A DNA stretch of 64,000 nt from Sporosarcina sp. D27 (GTDB lineage Bacteria > Bacillota > Bacilli > Bacillales_A > Planococcaceae). The stretch spans positions 62,001-126,000 of the forward strand of contig NZ_AZUC01000045.1 in assembly GCF_000586555.1 (NCBI RefSeq). The letters are read 5' to 3'. Position numbers and translations under genes: made by a program. Below the pieces are notes generated by a model. It did no database searches. It was given only the letters and a program-made list of their open reading frames with translations, and had not been told where the DNA came from. The stretch's first letter is position 1. Each line of letters begins with the position of its first letter. Below, in pieces: positions 16,454 through 25,503 of the stretch.

Positions 16454-17593
16454 ATGAAAATACTCGTTGCACCAGACTCCTTCAAAGGAAGTTTATCTGC
16501 ACTACACGCGGCTGAAGCGATGGCTGAAGGAATCCTAGAAGCTGACTCTACTAGTGTGCCCTTCTTACTACCTGCAGCTGATGGTGGCGAAGGGACGATG
16601 CAAAGCTTAGTGGACGCAACAAATGGGAAATTCGTATCTCTTGACGTGGAAGGACCACTTGGCCATCTCATCCCAGCAAGATATGGAATACTTGGGGATC
16701 GTTCGACTTGCGTAATCGAACTAGCAGAAGCTTCCGGTCTCATGCATCTTACAGATCAGGATCGAAACCCACTCATTACGTCATCATTCGGGACAGGACA
16801 GTTACTCGTCCACGCGCTTAATGCAGGTTACCGCGATTTCATAATCGGACTAGGGGGGAGCGCTACAAATGATGGAGGGGCTGGTATCTTACAAGCACTT
16901 GGAATGAGGTTACTCAACTCAAATGGAGATGAAATTCCTAGGGGTGGAGCTGCACTGCAGCAGCTGCACACCATTGACCCATGCTTTTTTGACCCACGCA
17001 TCGCTGAAAGTAAGTTTCTAATTGCAGCAGATGTCACCAATCCATTGATTGGACCAAATGGGGCTTCAGCAGTTTTCGGACCTCAAAAAGGGGCATCGAA
17101 CGTGGAGGTTGAATTTCTAGATAACAGTCTTTCCAATTTCGCAGACATGATAGAGCAATATACAGGGATTTCTCTTCATCACAAACCAGGAGCAGGGGCC
17201 GCCGGCGGTGCTGGTGGTGTGTTCCAAGTGTTTTTCCCAAGTATTTTCCATCCTGGTATAAATGTCGTGCTGGAAACACTTCATTTTGATGAATATTTGG
17301 AAACTGCAGATCTTGTCATCACAGGGGAAGGCCGTTCTGATAGTCAAACCTTTTCAGGGAAAACTCCCTATGGAATCGCACAGGCAGCACGTCAAAAAAA
17401 TGTTCCTGTAATACTTGTATCAGGAACAATTACACCAGATTGTCGGTTTGCACTTACTGACTTATTCGCAGGTGTACACACAATTACTTCTGATAGCGTC
17501 ACGATAGCTGATGCGATGTTGAATCCGTTTAGATTGCTGAAAGAAACTACGAAACAAGCAATTCTGCACTTTAAAAATAAGGAGGAATGTTAA
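16454..17593 (+). CDS. garK: Glycerate kinase (GarK/GlxK family)
   Basis: 379 residues starting MKILVAPDSFKGSLSA, the family N-terminal signature, with GLGGSATNDGGAG and GEGRSDSQT motifs. It phosphorylates D-glycerate to 2-phosphoglycerate (class II kinases) with ATP. It is directly followed by a GntP permease with no gap and is divergent from CdaR, forming a glycerate uptake and use unit. The ribosome binding site is weak (GGGAATGA at a distance). Glyoxylate-derived glycerate could link it to ureidoglycolate breakdown, but this is inference. Confidence 0.92.
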   Translation: MKILVAPDSFKGSLSALHAAEAMAEGILEADSTSVPFLLPAADGGEGTMQSLVDATNGKFVSLDVEGPLGHLIPARYGILGDRSTCVIELAEASGLMHLTDQDRNPLITSSFGTGQLLVHALNAGYRDFIIGLGGSATNDGGAGILQALGMRLLNSNGDEIPRGGAALQQLHTIDPCFFDPRIAESKFLIAADVTNPLIGPNGASAVFGPQKGASNVEVEFLDNSLSNFADMIEQYTGISLHHKPGAGAAGGAGGVFQVFFPSIFHPGINVVLETLHFDEYLETADLVITGEGRSDSQTFSGKTPYGIAQAARQKNVPVILVSGTITPDCRFALTDLFAGVHTITSDSVTIADAMLNPFRLLKETTKQAILHFKNKEEC

Positions 17594-18940
17594 ATGTTGT
17601 TTGCCATGATTATTTTAAGTGTTGTTCTCATTATCTTTTTAACTGCCGTCTTGAAGGTCCATCCGTTCTTATCATTACTTGCAGGAGCATTTTTCATCGG
17701 AATCACATCCGGAATGCCTCTACTAACTGTCGTAGACACTGTTAATGAAGGTTTCGGCGGATTAATGAAAGGCATCGGGATTGTCATTGTCTCAGGTACC
17801 ATCATCGGCGTCATCCTTGAAAAATCAGGGGCCGCTTATCGCATGGCGGAAGTTGTCTTGCGCATAATTGGTGAAAAACGACCTCAACTCGCGATGTCAC
17901 TCATCGGATACATTGTTTCCATCCCTGTATTTTGTGACTCAGGATTCGTTATTTTAACCAGTTTAAAGAAAGCGCTTGCAAAACGAGCTGGCGTTACGAT
18001 AGCCTCCATGTCTGTCGCATTGGCAACTGGATTGTTCGCTACACACACACTGGTCCCACCTACGCCTGGACCTATTGCGGCTGCAGGAAATATCGGAGCT
18101 GAAGGTTATTTAGGTGTTATTATCCTAATCGGACTGATTGTAGCAATTCCAGCTACCGTGGTCGGATACTTATGGTCTGTAAAAGTCGGCTCTAAAATTA
18201 CTGTTCCTGAAGACGCGGAATCCATTACATTCGACTATGATGAAATCGTCAAATCTTTTGGAGAGATGCCTTCTGCGTTTAAAGCATTCCTACCTATTGT
18301 CTTACCAATTATTTTAATCGGGGCTGGTTCAGTTGCTAAGCTCACAATGGGAGAAAGTGGATTCAGCTCATTGTTACAGTTCATCGGCGCTCCTACCGTT
18401 GCTCTACTTTTCGGAGTCCTTGCAGCGTTCTTATTACTTCCAAAATGGAACGAAGAGACACTTACAGGTTGGATTGGTGATGGCCTCAAAGAAGCAGCTC
18501 CTATTTTACTAATTACTGGAGCTGGGGGTGCATTTGGTAAAGTAATTTCTACTTCTGGTGTCGCGGAATTGATCGGGGAAATGAATTTCACTGCACTTGC
18601 AGGTGGAGCACTATTCCTACTAGTTCCGTTCATCATATCAGCAGCATTGAAAACCGCACAAGGGTCTTCGACTGCAGCGCTGGTCATTGCATCTACATTA
18701 GTGGCACCTTTACTTCCTGCAATGGGTATTGAAGGGGCGATTCCACTTGCACTTGTCGTTATGGCGGTTGGAGCTGGCGCAATGACAGTGAGTCATGTGA
18801 ACGACAGTTTCTTCTGGGTCGTGACAGAATTCAGTGGCATGAAGGTGACGGATGCTTATAAAGCACAAACAATGGCGACTTTATTGATGGGTCTCACTAC
18901 AATTGCATTCACGATGATACTGTGGTTAATACTCGTATAA
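17594..18940 (+). CDS. GntP-family permease (glycerate/gluconate)
   Basis: 448 residues with about 12 hydrophobic segments. Family motifs include PVFCDSGFVIL, HTLVPPTPGP and MTVSHVNDSFFWVV. GGAGG lies eight bases before the ATG and within the end of garK. Pairing with glycerate kinase and CdaR makes glycerate the likely substrate, although gluconate and other sugar acids are family substrates. Confidence 0.93.
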   Translation: MLFAMIILSVVLIIFLTAVLKVHPFLSLLAGAFFIGITSGMPLLTVVDTVNEGFGGLMKGIGIVIVSGTIIGVILEKSGAAYRMAEVVLRIIGEKRPQLAMSLIGYIVSIPVFCDSGFVILTSLKKALAKRAGVTIASMSVALATGLFATHTLVPPTPGPIAAAGNIGAEGYLGVIILIGLIVAIPATVVGYLWSVKVGSKITVPEDAESITFDYDEIVKSFGEMPSAFKAFLPIVLPIILIGAGSVAKLTMGESGFSSLLQFIGAPTVALLFGVLAAFLLLPKWNEETLTGWIGDGLKEAAPILLITGAGGAFGKVISTSGVAELIGEMNFTALAGGALFLLVPFIISAALKTAQGSSTAALVIASTLVAPLLPAMGIEGAIPLALVVMAVGAGAMTVSHVNDSFFWVVTEFSGMKVTDAYKAQTMATLLMGLTTIAFTMILWLILV

Positions 18941-19041
18941 AGTTGTTCGCACAAAAAGAACATACATTCCCTTTTAACTAGACTTTTATAAGATACCGTT
19001 GTATACTTATAAAAACAAGCAGTCGGAGGGAGCTACGCAGC

Positions 19042-19317
19042 ATGGAAGAAAAAATCTTACAGTTGTTAGTAGAGCTTACGGCAGATGTACGAGATATGAA
19101 AACGGATATTGGTGATTTGAAATCCGGACTGGAAAACTTGCATACCGAGATGAACACACGTTTTGATCGAGTGGATAACCTACTAGAAGGGATTGGTGGT
19201 CAATTTGAACACCAAACCGAACAGCAATTAGAACATGATGAGAGGGTTGCTGACGAATTCCTCGTTATCAAATCACGTATTTTCGATCTTGAAAACAAAG
19301 TGAATCGTGCGCACTGA
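19042..19317 (+). CDS. Small coiled-coil protein, unknown function
   Basis: 91 residues, charged and predicted almost entirely helical. Heptad-like repeats (MKTDIGDLKSGLENLHTEM) and a C-terminal FDLENKVNR stretch resemble short coiled-coil hypothetical proteins common in Bacillales. GGAGGGAG precedes the ATG. A plausible promoter TAGACT-17-TATACT lies just upstream (about 18981-19009), and a strong terminator follows, so it is a monocistronic gene. Confidence 0.8.
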   Translation: MEEKILQLLVELTADVRDMKTDIGDLKSGLENLHTEMNTRFDRVDNLLEGIGGQFEHQTEQQLEHDERVADEFLVIKSRIFDLENKVNRAH

Positions 19318-19363
19318 AAAAGCAGATTCCCCTAGGAGTTACTCCTGGGGGAATCTGCTTTTT
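19318..19363. terminator. Strong bidirectional terminator
   Basis: A near-perfect palindrome: AAAAAGCAGATTCCCC pairs with GGGGAATCTGCTTTTTT and the inner AGGAGT with ACTCCT. It serves the small coiled-coil gene (+) and the carboxypeptidase gene (-). Confidence 0.93.
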
Positions 19364-19366
19364 TGA

Positions 19367-20890
19367 TTATAGATCCGCTTCCGCAAGCGCTGTTGCAATG
19401 GCATCTTCAATTGGAGTTACTGGTCCCGTAATGTAATTGTTTATCATAATAGAAAAAGCAAGGGGTGTTCCTTTTTTCGTGGTCACATATCCTGACAATG
19501 TGGATACACCTGTGATCGAACCGGTTTTCGCAGCTACATTTCCTTTTGTCGATTCCTCTTTCAAGCGATTGCGAAGTGTTCCGCCAACCATTCGATCCGC
19601 TTCACCTGCTAGTGGTAGTGATTCTCTGAAAGCCGGATACCAAGATTCTTCTTGAGCTCGAACAAGAAGTGTCGTCAGCGTTTCGGATGATACTAGATTT
19701 TTGTGTGACATGCCGGAACCGTCACGTAGCAGAACTGTATCTTTTGCGATACCGAGTCCTGCAAGTGTTTCAGACATTACCGCAAGACCAGCGTTCCAAC
19801 TCCCCTCTCCCTTCTTGACTCTTCCCATTTCTTTCACGAGCATTTCTGCATGTCCGTTGTTACTCAGCTTCATGAATGGGATATAGATTTCGTTCAGCGG
19901 CATAGACTTCTTAGTTGCAAGGATCTTCACGTTTTCAGGTGCTATAGCGCGCTGAAGTCCTTTTTTTCCAGTCACTTGAATTCCTTCTTTTTGCAACGCA
20001 CTTCGGAATACATCGAGCACAAGCTCCGATGGTTGCCAAACCGCCGTCCATGAACGTGAACTTGAGGCATCTACTGGAATGGAACCTTCTACAATTATTC
20101 GATTTGTCCCATGTTCACGATGGATGGAAATTTTCTTTTCTCCACCTTTACCAACAGTAGTCGCCTCATTCACAATGACAGACGTCTCCGTTTTGGGTGA
20201 TAACGAAACGGAAGGTAGCTCGCCCGCTTTTGCCCCAGGCTTTACTTCCACAATGACTGTCCCTGTATCATAATCTTCATTCGGCGAAAGAGTGAGAGCT
20301 GATACTTGTGCACCCACATAGTTGAATTCATCCGACCAATTCAAGTCCTGGGAATACCGGTCATCGTCATACCAACTGTCATCTGCAAACAAATTTCCTT
20401 TGATGGTTTTGATGCCTTGTTGTTTCAACTGATCCGCAAACTTCACGAGATCGCTCTGAAGTAGTGTCGGGTCTCCTTTCCCCACTAAATACACGTCCCC
20501 TTGAAGAGTAGATCCTTTCTGCTTACCCGTCGTTGCTACTTCCGTTTCGAATCGATAGTCTGGACCTAGCACATCTAAAGCTGCGGCACCTGTCAGCAAT
20601 TTCATATTGGAAGCAGGTCGCAATCGAATATCACTCATATGCGAATAGATCGATTCACCAGTAGTCGCGTTTCGGACACTCACCCCCGTTATTCCACCCT
20701 GCAATTTCGGATCCGCTAGTATCACGTCTAATTTCTTGGACAACGTAACTGATGCATTCGCAGGTGGTGTAATTAAAGCAGCAGAGGCAGTGAGTGCAGG
20801 AATCGTTTGCTCATAAGCAATTGGAAGATATGCGACAGCAACTAATAGTGCAAATAAAAGAAGTTGTTTCCCCTTTTGTTTTTTTAACAT
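19367..20890 (-). CDS. dacB: D-alanyl-D-alanine carboxypeptidase/endopeptidase (PBP4, peptidase S13)
   Basis: 507 residues. An N-terminal signal/anchor (LLLFALLVAVAYLPIAY) precedes the catalytic domain. The S13 active-site motifs are SNMK (Ser-x-x-Lys), SNN and KTGS near the C-terminus. It is a periplasm-facing or wall-facing enzyme that trims peptidoglycan cross-links or stem peptides. It is transcribed alone. Its upstream region (20891-21112) carries no gene; a 21-bp repeat array lies further upstream. Confidence 0.93.
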   Translation of the reverse strand: MLKKQKGKQLLLFALLVAVAYLPIAYEQTIPALTASAALITPPANASVTLSKKLDVILADPKLQGGITGVSVRNATTGESIYSHMSDIRLRPASNMKLLTGAAALDVLGPDYRFETEVATTGKQKGSTLQGDVYLVGKGDPTLLQSDLVKFADQLKQQGIKTIKGNLFADDSWYDDDRYSQDLNWSDEFNYVGAQVSALTLSPNEDYDTGTVIVEVKPGAKAGELPSVSLSPKTETSVIVNEATTVGKGGEKKISIHREHGTNRIIVEGSIPVDASSSRSWTAVWQPSELVLDVFRSALQKEGIQVTGKKGLQRAIAPENVKILATKKSMPLNEIYIPFMKLSNNGHAEMLVKEMGRVKKGEGSWNAGLAVMSETLAGLGIAKDTVLLRDGSGMSHKNLVSSETLTTLLVRAQEESWYPAFRESLPLAGEADRMVGGTLRNRLKEESTKGNVAAKTGSITGVSTLSGYVTTKKGTPLAFSIMINNYITGPVTPIEDAIATALAEADL

Positions 20891-21112
20891 TCAACACCAA
20901 TCCCCTTCGATTTTTCTTTAGTATATCAATTATTTGGTGGAATAAACTGTTACAATAAAGAATAATCAGAATTTAATAAGTTAGTTACAGAACACTGGCT
21001 AGGTCGCCTGTCCCATAAATCATCAACTGGTATAGTTTATGTACGTTAGTGGTGGTGTATGAGCTGGAGGACACGATACTTTCTGTAAAACATTAAGACC
21101 CTGGTTGAGTGC

Positions 21113-21306
21113 AATCGGGTTTTGTGTTTAAACGAGCGGGGGCTCCCCTGAAACGAGCAGGTTCCAGCTCTAAACGGGCGCGTTCTCCTTTGAAACGAGC
21201 GGGTTGCGGCTCTAATCGGGCGGCTTCTCCCTTGGAACGAGCGGGTTCCGGCTCTAATCGGGCGGCTTCTCCTCTGAAACGAGCAAGTTCCAGCTAATCA
21301 GGCGGG
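21113..21306. repeat. 21-bp tandem repeat array, eight full units plus flanks
   Basis: Full units start at 21130, 21151, 21172, 21193, 21214, 21235, 21256 and 21277, all exactly 21 bases apart. Two unit types alternate: AAACGAGCGGGTTCCRGCTC and AATCGGGCGGCTTCTCC, giving a 42-base higher-order period. Partial units begin at 21113 and 21296. It sits between divergent dacB and a small membrane-protein gene. The open frame running through it is a by-product of the multiple-of-three period. Confidence 0.92.
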
Positions 21307-21328
21307 AAATATGAAGGGGGCATTTATT

Positions 21329-21574
21329 ATGAGAGAAACCACTCAAGACGAAACCGTCAACGAACCAAATGATGGGATTCACCTTGTCGTAATACTTGTC
21401 ATCGCTGGCATCGGTGGGTGGCTGCAAGTATCCAATTGGATCATCTCTGGAATCGAGGCAGCCTATTTTGCAATCATCTTCCTATTTGTTGATAAAAAAG
21501 GATGGCGTATGTTAGTGAAACTTGCAGGCGCCCTACTCATTCTCTGGTTTCTTCAGAAATGGCTAATTGGTTGA
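21329..21574 (+). CDS. Small two-helix membrane protein, unknown function
   Basis: 81 residues. A polar N-terminus (MRETTQDETVNEPNDG) is followed by two hydrophobic helices around residues 18-54 and 62-78, separated by VDKKGW. The start at 21329 has AAGGGGG eight bases upstream; the earlier ATG at 21311 has none. It lies directly after a 21-bp repeat array and ends before a terminator. No family recognised. Confidence 0.75.
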   Translation: MRETTQDETVNEPNDGIHLVVILVIAGIGGWLQVSNWIISGIEAAYFAIIFLFVDKKGWRMLVKLAGALLILWFLQKWLIG

Positions 21575-21595
21575 CTTCCTTTATCACGACTCATA

Positions 21596-21640
21596 AAAAA
21601 GGACAGCTGTGTCTACTAACACACGGCTGCCCATTTTTTT
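21596..21640. terminator. Terminator between convergent small gene and LLM oxidoreductase
   Basis: GGACAGCTGTGT pairs with CACACGGCTGCCC around a seven-base loop, with A-run and T-run on either side. Confidence 0.85.
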
Positions 21641-21644
21641 CATC

Positions 21645-22694
21645 TCACGATTCTGTTTCCCACTCCGCAATCGCTTCCCGTACCCTTGGTGCCACTTCTG
21701 CACCCAACAAACGGATTGCACTCATCACTTCGTCGTGTGGCATAGAACCTACCGGAACGTGAAGTAGAAACCTTGTGATTCCTACCTCTTTTCGCAACTT
21801 AATAATCTTTTTTGCCACATAATCCGGATCACCTACAAATAGTGCCCCTTCCAGACTTCGTGCATCATCATATGCCTCACGATCATAAGGCGCCCAACCA
21901 CGCTCTTTTCCAATTACGTTCATGGCGTATTGAGTAGATGGGAAAAATGCATCTGCTGCGCCGCGAGTCGTTTCTCCGACAAATCCGTGCGAATGAGATG
22001 CAATCTTCAATTTTGACAGATCATGACCTGCTGCAGCTGCAGCTCGCTTATACAATTGAACAAGTGGCGCAAATTGCGTAGGACGCCCCCCAATAATTGC
22101 AAGTACAAGTGGTAGTCCTAACTTTCCTGCACGTACGACGGACTCCGGGTTGCCCCCGCTGCCAATCCAGACTGGTAGTGGCGCTTGCACAGGGCGTGGG
22201 TAGATACCTCTACGTTCAATTGAAGGACGATGTTTTCCATCCCACGAAACCACTTCCGAGTCACGTAACTTCAATAACAAATCCAATTTTTCATTAAACA
22301 ACTCATTATAGTCCGATAAATCCTGTCCAAATAACGGGAACGATTCGATGAATGATCCCCGACCCGCCATTATTTCAGCCCGTCCATTAGAGATTCCATC
22401 GAGTGTAGCAAAGTCTTGAAATACGCGAACCGGGTCCGCAGAAGATAATACTGTAACCGCACTTGTCAGCCGGATATTAAAAGTTTGCGATGCCGCTGCG
22501 GCAAGCAATATTGCTGGTGAAGATGCTGCATAATCTGCTCGATGGTGCTCACCGACACCGAAGACATCAAGGCCAACCCTATCCGCTAGCACAATCTCCT
22601 CGACCACTTCCCGCAGTCGTTCTGCGTGACTTTTCAACTCTCCAGTTTCCGGATCTGGTGTTGTCTCAACGAACGTACTAATTCCTATCTCCAT
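21645..22694 (-). CDS. LLM-class flavin-dependent oxidoreductase
   Basis: 349 residues, luciferase-like monooxygenase TIM barrel. It starts MEIGISTFVETTPDP, with GLDVFGVGEHHR, GRAEIMAGRGSF and PVWIGSGGNPESV typical of the F420/FMN-dependent family. AGGAGGAA precedes the ATG. It is a single gene. It probably uses reduced FMN; the substrate is unknown. Confidence 0.9.
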   Translation of the reverse strand: MEIGISTFVETTPDPETGELKSHAERLREVVEEIVLADRVGLDVFGVGEHHRADYAASSPAILLAAAASQTFNIRLTSAVTVLSSADPVRVFQDFATLDGISNGRAEIMAGRGSFIESFPLFGQDLSDYNELFNEKLDLLLKLRDSEVVSWDGKHRPSIERRGIYPRPVQAPLPVWIGSGGNPESVVRAGKLGLPLVLAIIGGRPTQFAPLVQLYKRAAAAAGHDLSKLKIASHSHGFVGETTRGAADAFFPSTQYAMNVIGKERGWAPYDREAYDDARSLEGALFVGDPDYVAKKIIKLRKEVGITRFLLHVPVGSMPHDEVMSAIRLLGAEVAPRVREAIAEWETES

Positions 22695-22877
22695 CGTTTC
22701 TTCCTCCTAAGTGCACCGTTAATTTCTTTATTGTACTCGTCCATGACTAAAAATGGCGAAACAAACAACTGAATTATTAACAGTTTCCAAAAATACGAAA
22801 CTATATGCTCTTCTATACGTACACCTTATTATGGACTTAGTCTTAACAATCTAGTACAAAACAAAGGAGGAAACACC

Positions 22878-23801
22878 ATGGGACCCACTCCTATCGTTGA
22901 ATTGAAGAATTTAACTAAAACGATCCGTGGAAAGAAAATTATCGATGATCTAAGTTTGCAGCTTTATCCTGGACAAATCACAGGCTTTCTCGGTCCAAAC
23001 GGTGCAGGTAAAACGACCACCATTCGAATGATGGTCGGGCTTATGAAAAAAAGTGGAGGAGAAGTTGTCATTGACGGACAAACTCTTTCTGCAGACTTTG
23101 AAGAAGCCCTCTCTAAAGTTGGCGTTATCGTCGAAAATCCGGAAATGTATAAATTCATGTCCGGTTACAAAAATTTGCTACACTTTGCGCGCATGCAAAA
23201 AGGGATAACGAAAGAACGCATTGACGAAGTCGTGAAACAAGTTGGTATGCAAAATCGTATCCATGAAAAAGTTGGAACCTATTCACTCGGGATGCGCCAG
23301 CGCCTTGGTCTTGCGCAAGCCTTGTTGCACAGACCAAAATTTTTAATACTGGATGAACCGACAAACGGACTGGATCCTGCAGGGATTCGTGAGTTCAGGG
23401 AATACTTGCGACTAATTGCTAAGACAGAAAACGTTTCTGTTTTCGTATCCAGCCACATGCTGTCAGAGATTGAACTCATGTGTGACCGGATTGCTGTCAT
23501 TCAAAATGGAAAACTCGTTGACCTTCGTGATATGAGCGAACCCCAAGAAGCTCATTATTACGTGGAAGCCTTTCCTGCTGATCAAACCTTTGAACTCCTT
23601 GGGTCTCTTGGATTCAAATCAGAAAGTGTCAACGAAGGGTTCGTAATCCAAGCGGAAAAAACCAAAATTCCTGAACTTGTCAACGCGTTGTCAACAGCTG
23701 GGCTGGAGCTATACGCAATTCAACCACATCGAAAAACACTTGAGGACCAATTCCTCGAATTGACAGGAGGTGGCCAGCTTGCTGAAACTGCTTCAAAATG
23801 A
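22878..23801 (+). CDS. ABC transporter ATP-binding protein
   Basis: 307 residues. Walker A GPNGAGKTT, Q-loop region, signature LGMRQRLGLAQALL, Walker B FLILDEPTNGLDPAG and a C-terminal extension as in BcrA/YxlF-type exporters of peptides or lipids. AAAGGAGG precedes the ATG. It overlaps the permease gene by about 20 bases. Substrate not determinable. Confidence 0.93.
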   Translation: MGPTPIVELKNLTKTIRGKKIIDDLSLQLYPGQITGFLGPNGAGKTTTIRMMVGLMKKSGGEVVIDGQTLSADFEEALSKVGVIVENPEMYKFMSGYKNLLHFARMQKGITKERIDEVVKQVGMQNRIHEKVGTYSLGMRQRLGLAQALLHRPKFLILDEPTNGLDPAGIREFREYLRLIAKTENVSVFVSSHMLSEIELMCDRIAVIQNGKLVDLRDMSEPQEAHYYVEAFPADQTFELLGSLGFKSESVNEGFVIQAEKTKIPELVNALSTAGLELYAIQPHRKTLEDQFLELTGGGQLAETASK

Positions 23802-24714
23802 ATGGATGAAACTATGGTCTAAAAAAGGCACTTGGATAATGGCGGGCTTGATGGTCATACTCATTATCGCCATGGCCGGGATAATGAAATGGTCTTATAG
23901 TTTAATGGATGATGAATCCGACTGGAAACTTAGCACCCAAAGCGAACTGGAAAATGACAAAAACTCATTAGCAAGCGGTGTCCTAAAAGGAGAAAGTAAA
24001 CGACTTGCAGAAGAGAATCTTCAAATCTCCGAATATCGACTTGCAAATGATGTCGCACCATTGAAAGATTTTAGCCGGGAAGGTATGATTTACAATCCAT
24101 CAGTCGGCAGTATTGCACTGTTGCTCACTGTCATTGTAGCTGCGGGCATCGTCGCATCTGAGTTTTCACAAGGGACGATTAAAATGCTCCTAACGCGTCC
24201 CGTGAAGCGCTGGAAAATCATGACGTCTAAGTACCTAGCAATCTTACTATTTGGCGTTTTACTGATGCTAATCGGATTTATAACGACTATTTTAAGCGCT
24301 TTTATATTCTTCCCATCAGAGGGCGGGCAAGCTCTTGCCATCTCAGGCGGCAACGTCGTGGAAGTTTCCATATGGGGCCATGGACTTTACATCTTACTGC
24401 TCTCATTTGTTAACGTAATCATTACCGCAACGTTTGCGTTCATGATTGGTAGCGTCTTCCGCTCAAGCGGGATGGCAATTGGGCTGTCCTTGTTCATCTA
24501 CTTCACGGGAAGTGTCATCGTTGGTCTTTTGAGCAGGTTCGAAATAGTGAAGTACTTGATATTCACACATATGGACTTGACGATGTACGAGTCCAATTAC
24601 ATCTTGAATGATGAAATTACACTGTCCTTCTCTCTCGTCGTCTTAGCTGTCTATCTAATAGCATTCTTAATTGTCAGCTATACAGTATTTACCAAACGGG
24701 ATATTACGGCGTAA
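23779..24714 (+). CDS. ABC-2-type transporter permease
   Basis: About 311 residues. A first TM (GTWIMAGLMVILIIAMAGI) is followed by an extracytoplasmic loop of about 90 residues and five more TMs; GIVASEFSQGTIKMLLTRPV is typical of ABC-2 exporters. The start is taken as the TTG at 23779, with AGGAGG eight bases upstream; a GTG at 23770 lies inside that site. It is paired with the preceding ATPase. Confidence 0.9.
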   Translation: MLKLLQNEWMKLWSKKGTWIMAGLMVILIIAMAGIMKWSYSLMDDESDWKLSTQSELENDKNSLASGVLKGESKRLAEENLQISEYRLANDVAPLKDFSREGMIYNPSVGSIALLLTVIVAAGIVASEFSQGTIKMLLTRPVKRWKIMTSKYLAILLFGVLLMLIGFITTILSAFIFFPSEGGQALAISGGNVVEVSIWGHGLYILLLSFVNVIITATFAFMIGSVFRSSGMAIGLSLFIYFTGSVIVGLLSRFEIVKYLIFTHMDLTMYESNYILNDEITLSFSLVVLAVYLIAFLIVSYTVFTKRDITA

Positions 24715-24723
24715 TTTATATTC

Positions 24724-24764
24724 ACCAGTTATTACGGGGTATCCTCCATAATAACTGGTGTTTT
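24724..24764 (+). terminator. Terminator after the ABC exporter
   Basis: ACCAGTTATTA pairs with TAATAACTGGT, then GTTTTGAC. The stretch 24765-24987 holds only short uninterpretable frames. Confidence 0.75.
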
Positions 24765-24987
24765 GACTTTTCAAACACTTATATTAATATTTGAGGATTG
24801 TTATTATCCAAGAGTGGGAAGTTACATGTTTTATCAAATGTTCATCCTAATACTGCAAGAATTAGGAAAAGAGCTCTGAACACATCAAAGGTCAAAAAGC
24901 GAGGGATGGAAAGCTGAAACCTTAGCATTTCATCGACTCTCGTCAAGATCCATACGAGGTGAAAGTTTTAAAGTGAATAAACCTGAA

Positions 24988-25027
24988 AAAAACCGGCTAC
25001 ACTTCTAGTAAAGTGAGTCGGTTTTTG
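24988..25027. terminator. Terminator-like hairpin
   Basis: AACCGGCTACACTT pairs imperfectly with AAAGTGAGTCGGTTT, flanked by A-run and T-run. No recognisable gene ends at it, so it may be the relic of a lost gene. Confidence 0.6.
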
Positions 25028-25208
25028 GTATGCAAAATGATTCTTTATTCCTTATTGATGTAGCAACTCTATGTATTTCAACATGTTCTGTCTAATTTCA
25101 CGTCGTTGTCTAGTAATAATGGTTACATAATTGTTCTTGAATTCTTGAAAATTAGTTTATACAAAGCATCTTCCGGGTAAAATTTCTTAATAAGAGGAGG
25201 GACAGAAT

Positions 25209-25373
25209 ATGCAGACAGAGTGTGAAAGTTATGTGATGGTTCGTGAGTTACATCACCTCAACGAAGAATATCAACTAGCGCCCACTCAATTAAAATCGAT
25301 AATCCTCACTGATATCCGCCTAATCGAAGATGCCCTCGACCTTTTGAAAGTTGATACCTCTCAACCTATGTAA
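25209..25373 (+). CDS. Small hypothetical protein, 54 residues
   Basis: An open frame of 54 codons starting MQTECESYVMVRELHHLNEE, acidic, soluble and likely helical, ending KVDTSQPM. GAGGAGG lies eight bases before the ATG and a terminator (25452) follows. No family recognised. It is the only supportable gene in the 789-base gap between the ABC exporter and bioB. Confidence 0.6.
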   Translation: MQTECESYVMVRELHHLNEEYQLAPTQLKSIILTDIRLIEDALDLLKVDTSQPM

Positions 25374-25451
25374 GTTTTTCTTGCCCCTTTTATCCCGGAA
25401 GCTAATGATACCATTCATCTACCCCATTCACTATTTGGGGATTAACATAGA

Positions 25452-25499
25452 AATCCAGCTCTCCGGCACTTAGAAATGCCGATAAGAGGCTGGTTTTTG
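25452..25499. terminator. Terminator between the small gene and bioB
   Basis: CCAGCTCTCCGGCA pairs with TGCCGATAAGAGGCTGG, followed by TTTTTG on the plus strand. It may also end the biotin operon. Confidence 0.8.
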
Positions 25500-25503
25500 T
25501 GTT

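Noticed and set aside
21109..21297. Open reading frame through the repeat array (KRAGS-type repeats)
   Set aside because: The frame exists because the 21-bp period is a multiple of three. It has no ribosome binding site and low-complexity Arg/Ser content; open frames on other strands over the similar arrays at 30.7 and 58.9 kb show the same artefact.
24880..25010. Coding-like stretch (WKAETLAFHRLSSRSIRGES) on the plus strand
   Set aside because: No start codon in frame and stops on both sides; possibly a gene relic, but not identifiable.
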